Program-made: the position numbers and the translations under genes
Notes under the pieces: model-generated
Told to the model about the DNA's origin: nothing
Database searches by the model: none
Seen by the model: only the letters and a program-made list of their open reading frames with translations
Part shown: positions 35,501 to 37,456 of the stretch, piece after piece
Layout: the number at the start of each line of letters is the position of its first letter
How positions within the stretch are numbered: position 1 is the stretch's first letter
From: Syntrophobacter sp. SbD1
GTDB taxonomy: Bacteria > Desulfobacterota > Syntrophobacteria > Syntrophobacterales > Syntrophobacteraceae
Direction of reading: 5' to 3'
NCBI GenBank assembly: GCA_900290365.1
Contig: OMOE01000165.1
Span: 11,063 to 48,518, forward strand
Length of the DNA: 37,456 nt

Positions 35501-35924
35501 GATCGATGCGAACGCTCAGGGGTTGCTCGTAAAACCTGAAGTAGCGTACAAGCAGATGGATGCCGAGACAACCAAGCCGCCGGGGGATGGGGTACCTGCA
35601 GGGCCGACCGGTGGAGGCGAAGGAACGGTGCTGCCGGGACCAGATGCCGGTCCAACCGGAACGCCCGCGCCCGCGCCGGCTCCAGCTAAGCCGAAACGAT
35701 TCCATGGCACTGTTACACTCGACGCCGCCCGCGTCGGGCGAGACGCCAGCCGCATAGCCGATGAGGTTATAGCGCATCTTGCCGGCCTGGTCGGGGCCAA
35801 GGTCACAGTGACGCTCGAAGTGGAGGTCGAAATTCCCTCCGGCGCTCCGGATCACGTCGTGCGGACCGTCACCGAGAACAGCCGGACTCTGAAATTCACG
35901 AGCCAGGGGTTCGAAAAGGAATAG
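32574..35924 (+). CDS. DUF499 AAA-like ATPase with N-terminal Swt1-type HEPN domain
   Basis: 1116 residues. The N-terminal 120 residues fit a Swt1-type HEPN domain: SLDLLKSGLGPFVQREI ..., then SELRDHRNKWAHQESF with R94-N-K-W-A-H99, the Rx4-6H motif of HEPN ribonucleases. The DUF499 ATPase follows: Walker A TNFGGGKTHSML (K251) and Walker B LVLIDEW (D361, E362). A Pro/Gly/Ala-rich linker (about 1010-1045) leads to a small C-terminal beta domain (VTLDAARVGRDASRIADEV). DUF499 proteins are conserved partners of DUF1156 methyltransferases in defence islands. The HEPN fusion hints at an RNA-cleaving toxic effector or a protein-interaction module. It is the last gene of the island, about 70 bp before a terminator. 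Confidence 0.88.
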   Translation: MATTNHERVGKSLDLLKSGLGPFVQREITSTYKERVSTEVARFLGEDRLNAKKPIAEWDVGVLLKCMWESWNDVFRVTLGHTERSLVSELRDHRNKWAHQESFSGDDTYRALDSAGRLLTAVSAPQADEIEKIKTELLRLRFDEQVRSEKRKSAGTAIETAAASNLKPWREVVTPHRDVASGRYQQAEFAADLWQVHLGEGTDEYRDPIEFFRRTYLTESLKLMLVGAVQRLAGKGGDPVVQLQTNFGGGKTHSMLALYHLFSGISPIELAGIGAVMQDAGASMLQAVKRVVLVGNKISPGNPVTKPDGTVVRTLWGELAWQLGGRKAFDLIRADDEKSTSPGDKLRELFIEYGPCLVLIDEWVAYARQLHDQSDLPAGGFETQFTFAQVLTESAKLANNCLLVISLPASDTAGSPHTQADDVEVGGQRGREALDRLRNVVGRLESSWRPASAEEGFEIVRRRLFEPMSNPTQFKDRDVVARGFADFYRSQQAEFPPECRDAEYEKRIKAAYPIHPEIFDRLYTDWSTLVKFQRTRGVLRLMAAVIHSLWEKGDKNPLILPANISIDEPRVQFELTRYLSDNWVPVIEKDVDGPNSLPLRLDGDLPNLGKFAACRRVARTIYMGSAPLAKAAHRGLEDRRVKLGCVMPGESPAIFGDALRRLAGAATYLYQDPPRYWYSTQPTVTKLADDRTEQLKRNPDKVVHELHERLRTDLRKAGDFNRIHPMPQSGQDVPDDLDARLVVLGIDQPYSKEPCSAAETAAKAILESRGNTPRLYRNALVFLAADKTRLQDLDEAARKYLAWESILAEKGERGLNLDPQQVKQAETQKAAADGTVTARLPETYQWLLAPEQNTPQVSIEWKALRLSGQDPLAVRASKKLKNDESLITSFAATRLRMELDRIPLWRGDHVAIKQLSEDFARYLYLPRLKDSSVLLGAIREGLALLTWMKDAFAFADSFDENEGRYRGLRAGQIVSLIDANAQGLLVKPEVAYKQMDAETTKPPGDGVPAGPTGGGEGTVLPGPDAGPTGTPAPAPAPAKPKRFHGTVTLDAARVGRDASRIADEVIAHLAGLVGAKVTVTLEVEVEIPSGAPDHVVRTVTENSRTLKFTSQGFEKE

Positions 35925-35958
35925 CGGGCTACCCCGCAGAAGACAGTGGTCAGTGGTC

Positions 35959-35986
35959 GGCGAATCTGGCCGGCGGTCCCACCGCC
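35959..35986. repeat. Inverted copy of the GC-rich dispersed repeat
   Basis: This sequence, which includes GGCCGGCGGTCCCACCGCC, is the reverse complement of the element at 2727-2750 with two mismatches in 24 nt. Its GGCGGTCCCACCGCC part forms a 6-bp stem. It is preceded by CAGTGGTCAGTGGTC, a short tandem unit resembling the one before selA. Confidence 0.6.
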
Positions 35987-35995
35987 TAAAAAAAC

Positions 35996-36034
35996 AAAAC
36001 CTGCCTTCGATTTCACAATCGAATGGCAGGTTTT
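35996..36034 (-). terminator. Rho-independent terminator for the small exported Lys-rich gene
   Basis: AAAACCTGCCTTCGAT pairs with ATCGAATGGCAGGTTTT around TTCACA, a stem of about 16 bp with one bulged base. Read on the - strand it is followed by GTTTTGTTTTTTTA, a strong U-tract, so it chiefly ends the - strand gene at 36090-36329. On the + strand it has only a short TTTT after it but could also stop reading from the defence operon. Confidence 0.85.
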
Positions 36035-36089
36035 GCATAGCCCTGATTTTACGCAATCTCTCAAAGAGGCGGCATGCTGCTTTCCAAAA

Positions 36090-36329
36090 CTATTTTTCTT
36101 CCGGTGCGGGTGCTGCTGCTTTCTTCTTCTTGGCGTGCTTTTTCTTTGTTGCTTTTTTTGCAGTTGATTTCTTGGCTTTTTTGGTTTTGGCTTTTTTAGC
36201 CTTGGCTGGCGCCTGTTGCTCTTCCATGCCGGCCGAGGAATCCATTCCGGCAGCCATAATCACGGGAGCTGCCACCATTGTCGCCCCAAACAGAACAGCG
36301 GTGATGATCGAGAGAACCTTACCCTTCAT
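36090..36329 (-). CDS. Small exported Lys/Ala-rich protein
   Basis: 79 residues. A signal peptide (MKGKVLSIITAVLFGATMVA to about APVIMAAG) is followed by a short acidic/Met stretch (MDSSAGMEEQQ) and a 40-residue tail made almost only of Lys, Ala, Thr and Pro, ending in EEK. The tail resembles histone H1 or PAKKA-type repeats. AGGAGG and GGAG precede the ATG. A strong terminator lies 55 bp after the stop. Because the tail is exported it is more likely to bind envelope polyanions (LPS, cell wall, extracellular DNA) than chromosomal DNA. No enzymatic motif. Related in composition to the next gene. Confidence 0.75.
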   Translation of the reverse strand: MKGKVLSIITAVLFGATMVAAPVIMAAGMDSSAGMEEQQAPAKAKKAKTKKAKKSTAKKATKKKHAKKKKAAAPAPEEK

Positions 36330-36493
36330 ATTGTGACACTCCTTTCCTCCTAGGAAAATATTGCCTCTTTGAGAGAAGAGTCAATCATGCGGCACATTTT
36401 AAGTACAAACTTCAAAATATACAAACCAAGAATATGCTAAAAATCATTTTTTATTAATTTTTTTCTTGCCTTCGATTTTATTAGGTTTTTTGG

Positions 36494-37078
36494 CTACCCC
36501 TTCTTTACCGCATTTTTCTTTACATTGCCGGTTTTCTTCTTGCTGTGGATTTTACTGGATTTTTCATTTGAACTTTTCTTTGCGGCACTCTTCTTATCGG
36601 CTCCGGTTTTTTTCTTGCCTGCGATTTTACCAGATTTTGCGCTTGCGGCTGACTTGCCGGCCTTGCTTGAGGCCAGCTTTGACGATTTTCCCGCCTTTGA
36701 GCGGGCCGGCGCCTTAGCTAAGGACTTCTTTTTGCCGGAAACCTTTTTGGAAGCACTTTTGCGGGTATGCCCCGATTTGTGCCCGGCGAGCTTTTTGCCA
36801 TGACGCGTCTTCTTTGAAGCGGCATGCGACCGGGACTTTTTCCCCTCCTCTTTTGAACTCTTCAGCCCTGTCCCCGCACCAAACGACGGCTCGCCGTTCG
36901 TCTTGGGCACAATGGTGGAAGGATTGTATTCGTCTTTCAACAGACGGCGGTATTGGTCCTGGAGCTCGCGCACTTTATCGTTTGTCTGGCTGTCATCCTG
37001 CTGGGCGAAGCAGCCAAATGCAAAAATGGCCGAAATTGAGACAACGGCGGGCAACAGGAGTATTTTTCGCAATCTCAT
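36494..37078 (-). CDS. Exported, possibly lipidated, histone-H1-like Lys-rich protein, perhaps frameshifted at its end
   Basis: 194 residues. The N terminus is a signal sequence ending SAIFAFGCFAQQ, with a Cys suggestive of lipoprotein processing although the lipobox (AFGC) is not canonical. Residues about 25-75 form a hydrophilic stretch with a helical segment (NDKVRELQDQYRRLLKDEYN). The rest, about 120 residues, is Lys/Ser/Ala-rich with repeated KKS, SKAGKS and KSG units. GAGGAGT precedes the ATG. The stop falls right after a run of four G (- strand, 36500-36497). One added G would continue the Lys-rich reading to 36444 as VAKKPNKIEGKKKINKK, so the end may be altered by a frameshift. Function unknown. 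Confidence 0.72.
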   Translation of the reverse strand: MRLRKILLLPAVVSISAIFAFGCFAQQDDSQTNDKVRELQDQYRRLLKDEYNPSTIVPKTNGEPSFGAGTGLKSSKEEGKKSRSHAASKKTRHGKKLAGHKSGHTRKSASKKVSGKKKSLAKAPARSKAGKSSKLASSKAGKSAASAKSGKIAGKKKTGADKKSAAKKSSNEKSSKIHSKKKTGNVKKNAVKKG

Positions 37079-37456
37079 GGAAACTCCTCTGACCAGAGCG
37101 TTTCAGTCCACCCGTCCGGGAACGCCTGGGATCTCGATGCTTGGTTATTCACGTCTTTGGCTTCTGCTGTACAATGGGACGGCAATATAACACAACCGGG
37201 GATATTTACAAACGGAAGACCAAGAAGGCAAGGCCAATACATCCAATTAAAGCGGAGAGAACCGGTTTGAGCACCTGGATTTCAAAAACGTAATCGTTCC
37301 GAAAAGTTAATTCCATCCACAGATGACACGAAAAGTTAATTTTATCCACAGATGTCGCAGATGTCGCAGATTTGGGCTAAACGCCTTCCGGCTTAAAAGA
37401 TCTTTTCAGCTTTTATCTGCGCCTATCTGTGCCATCTGTGGATAATTGTTCTCCGT
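37079..37456. other. Intergenic end of the window with direct and inverted repeats and DnaA-box-like sites
   Basis: No gene is seen in these 378 bp. CGAAAAGTTAATT(CC/TT)ATCCACAGATG occurs twice (37300-37325, 37329-37354) at 29-bp period. TTATCCACAGATG (37342-37354) is mirrored perfectly by CATCTGTGGATAA (37433-37445). TTATCCACA is the consensus DnaA box, so two boxes face each other, with a near-match CCATCCACA at 37313. GATGTCGCAGATGTCGCAG is a further 9-bp tandem. Confidence 0.6.

Noticed and set aside
18076..35924. Calling the locus DISARM or BREX
   Set aside because: Only the SNF2-DUF3883 helicase resembles DISARM DrmD. No DUF1998 proteins (DrmA/DrmB) or PLD protein (DrmC) are seen. The methyltransferase is a DUF1156 type and there is no PglZ, BrxC or BrxL.

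Overview
The window looks like a chromosomal segment of a Gram-negative, GC-rich (by eye mid-50s to 60%) anaerobic bacterium. A deltaproteobacterial, Syntrophobacter-like source is my best inference. It rests on tandem class III CoA-transferases, a selenocysteine synthase gene (selA), a RodZ-like HTH/TM protein, a SurA-like foldase, an HDOD signalling protein, and many intergenic short repeats. No rRNA, tRNA or CRISPR array was recognised, so the taxonomic call stays tentative.

Left part, about 1-15300, is ordinary chromosome. On the + strand are two paralogous CaiB/BaiF CoA-transferases, a GT87-type membrane glycosyltransferase, a cNMP-binding/HDOD protein and an orphan GlnQ-type ABC ATPase. 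A small exported protein lies on the - strand. A - strand cluster then reads mfd, surA-like, rodZ-like, followed by selA (+) and a stand-alone GAF-domain protein (-). Intergenic low-complexity repeats push right up to genes: they encode the last residues of SelA and occupy the leader of the GlnQ-like gene.

Middle, 15288-18075, is a 2.8-kb gene-free repeat field. It holds a perfect 78-bp direct repeat, a 13-bp tandem repeat, and a composite array R1-R2-R1-R2-R1 of about 170-bp and 125-bp units. It forms the left edge of an accessory island.

Right part, 18076-35924, is a co-oriented + strand island that I read as an anti-phage defence locus. Its genes are: a SNF2 helicase with a C-terminal DUF3883 domain (DrmD-like); a second SF2 helicase; two unrecognised proteins that each carry two copies of the same beta-rich module; a DUF262/HNH (GmrSD-like) protein; a DUF4062-HATPase-wHTH protein; a possible sliding-clamp-like protein; a DUF1156 adenine methyltransferase; and a DUF499 ATPase with an N-terminal Swt1-type HEPN domain. 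The first four genes overlap by 4 bp and so form one operon. A diverged, truncated copy of the methyltransferase start sits 3 bp after the fourth gene, where the methyltransferase would be expected. This suggests the original operon ran helicase-helicase-two module proteins-methyltransferase-ATPase. The DUF262, DUF4062 and clamp-like genes would then be cargo inserted between its halves, or the methyltransferase half would have been replaced by another allele. The combination resembles the DUF1156/DUF499/SNF2-DUF3883 cassettes predicted from defence-island genomics, but it lacks DISARM's DUF1998 proteins and shows no phospholipase-D nuclease.

The island ends at a strong intrinsic terminator (35996-36034) that serves the converging - strand gene. 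Beyond it are two exported Lys/Ala-rich, histone-H1-like proteins and a repeat-rich end containing two consensus DnaA-box sequences in inverted orientation.
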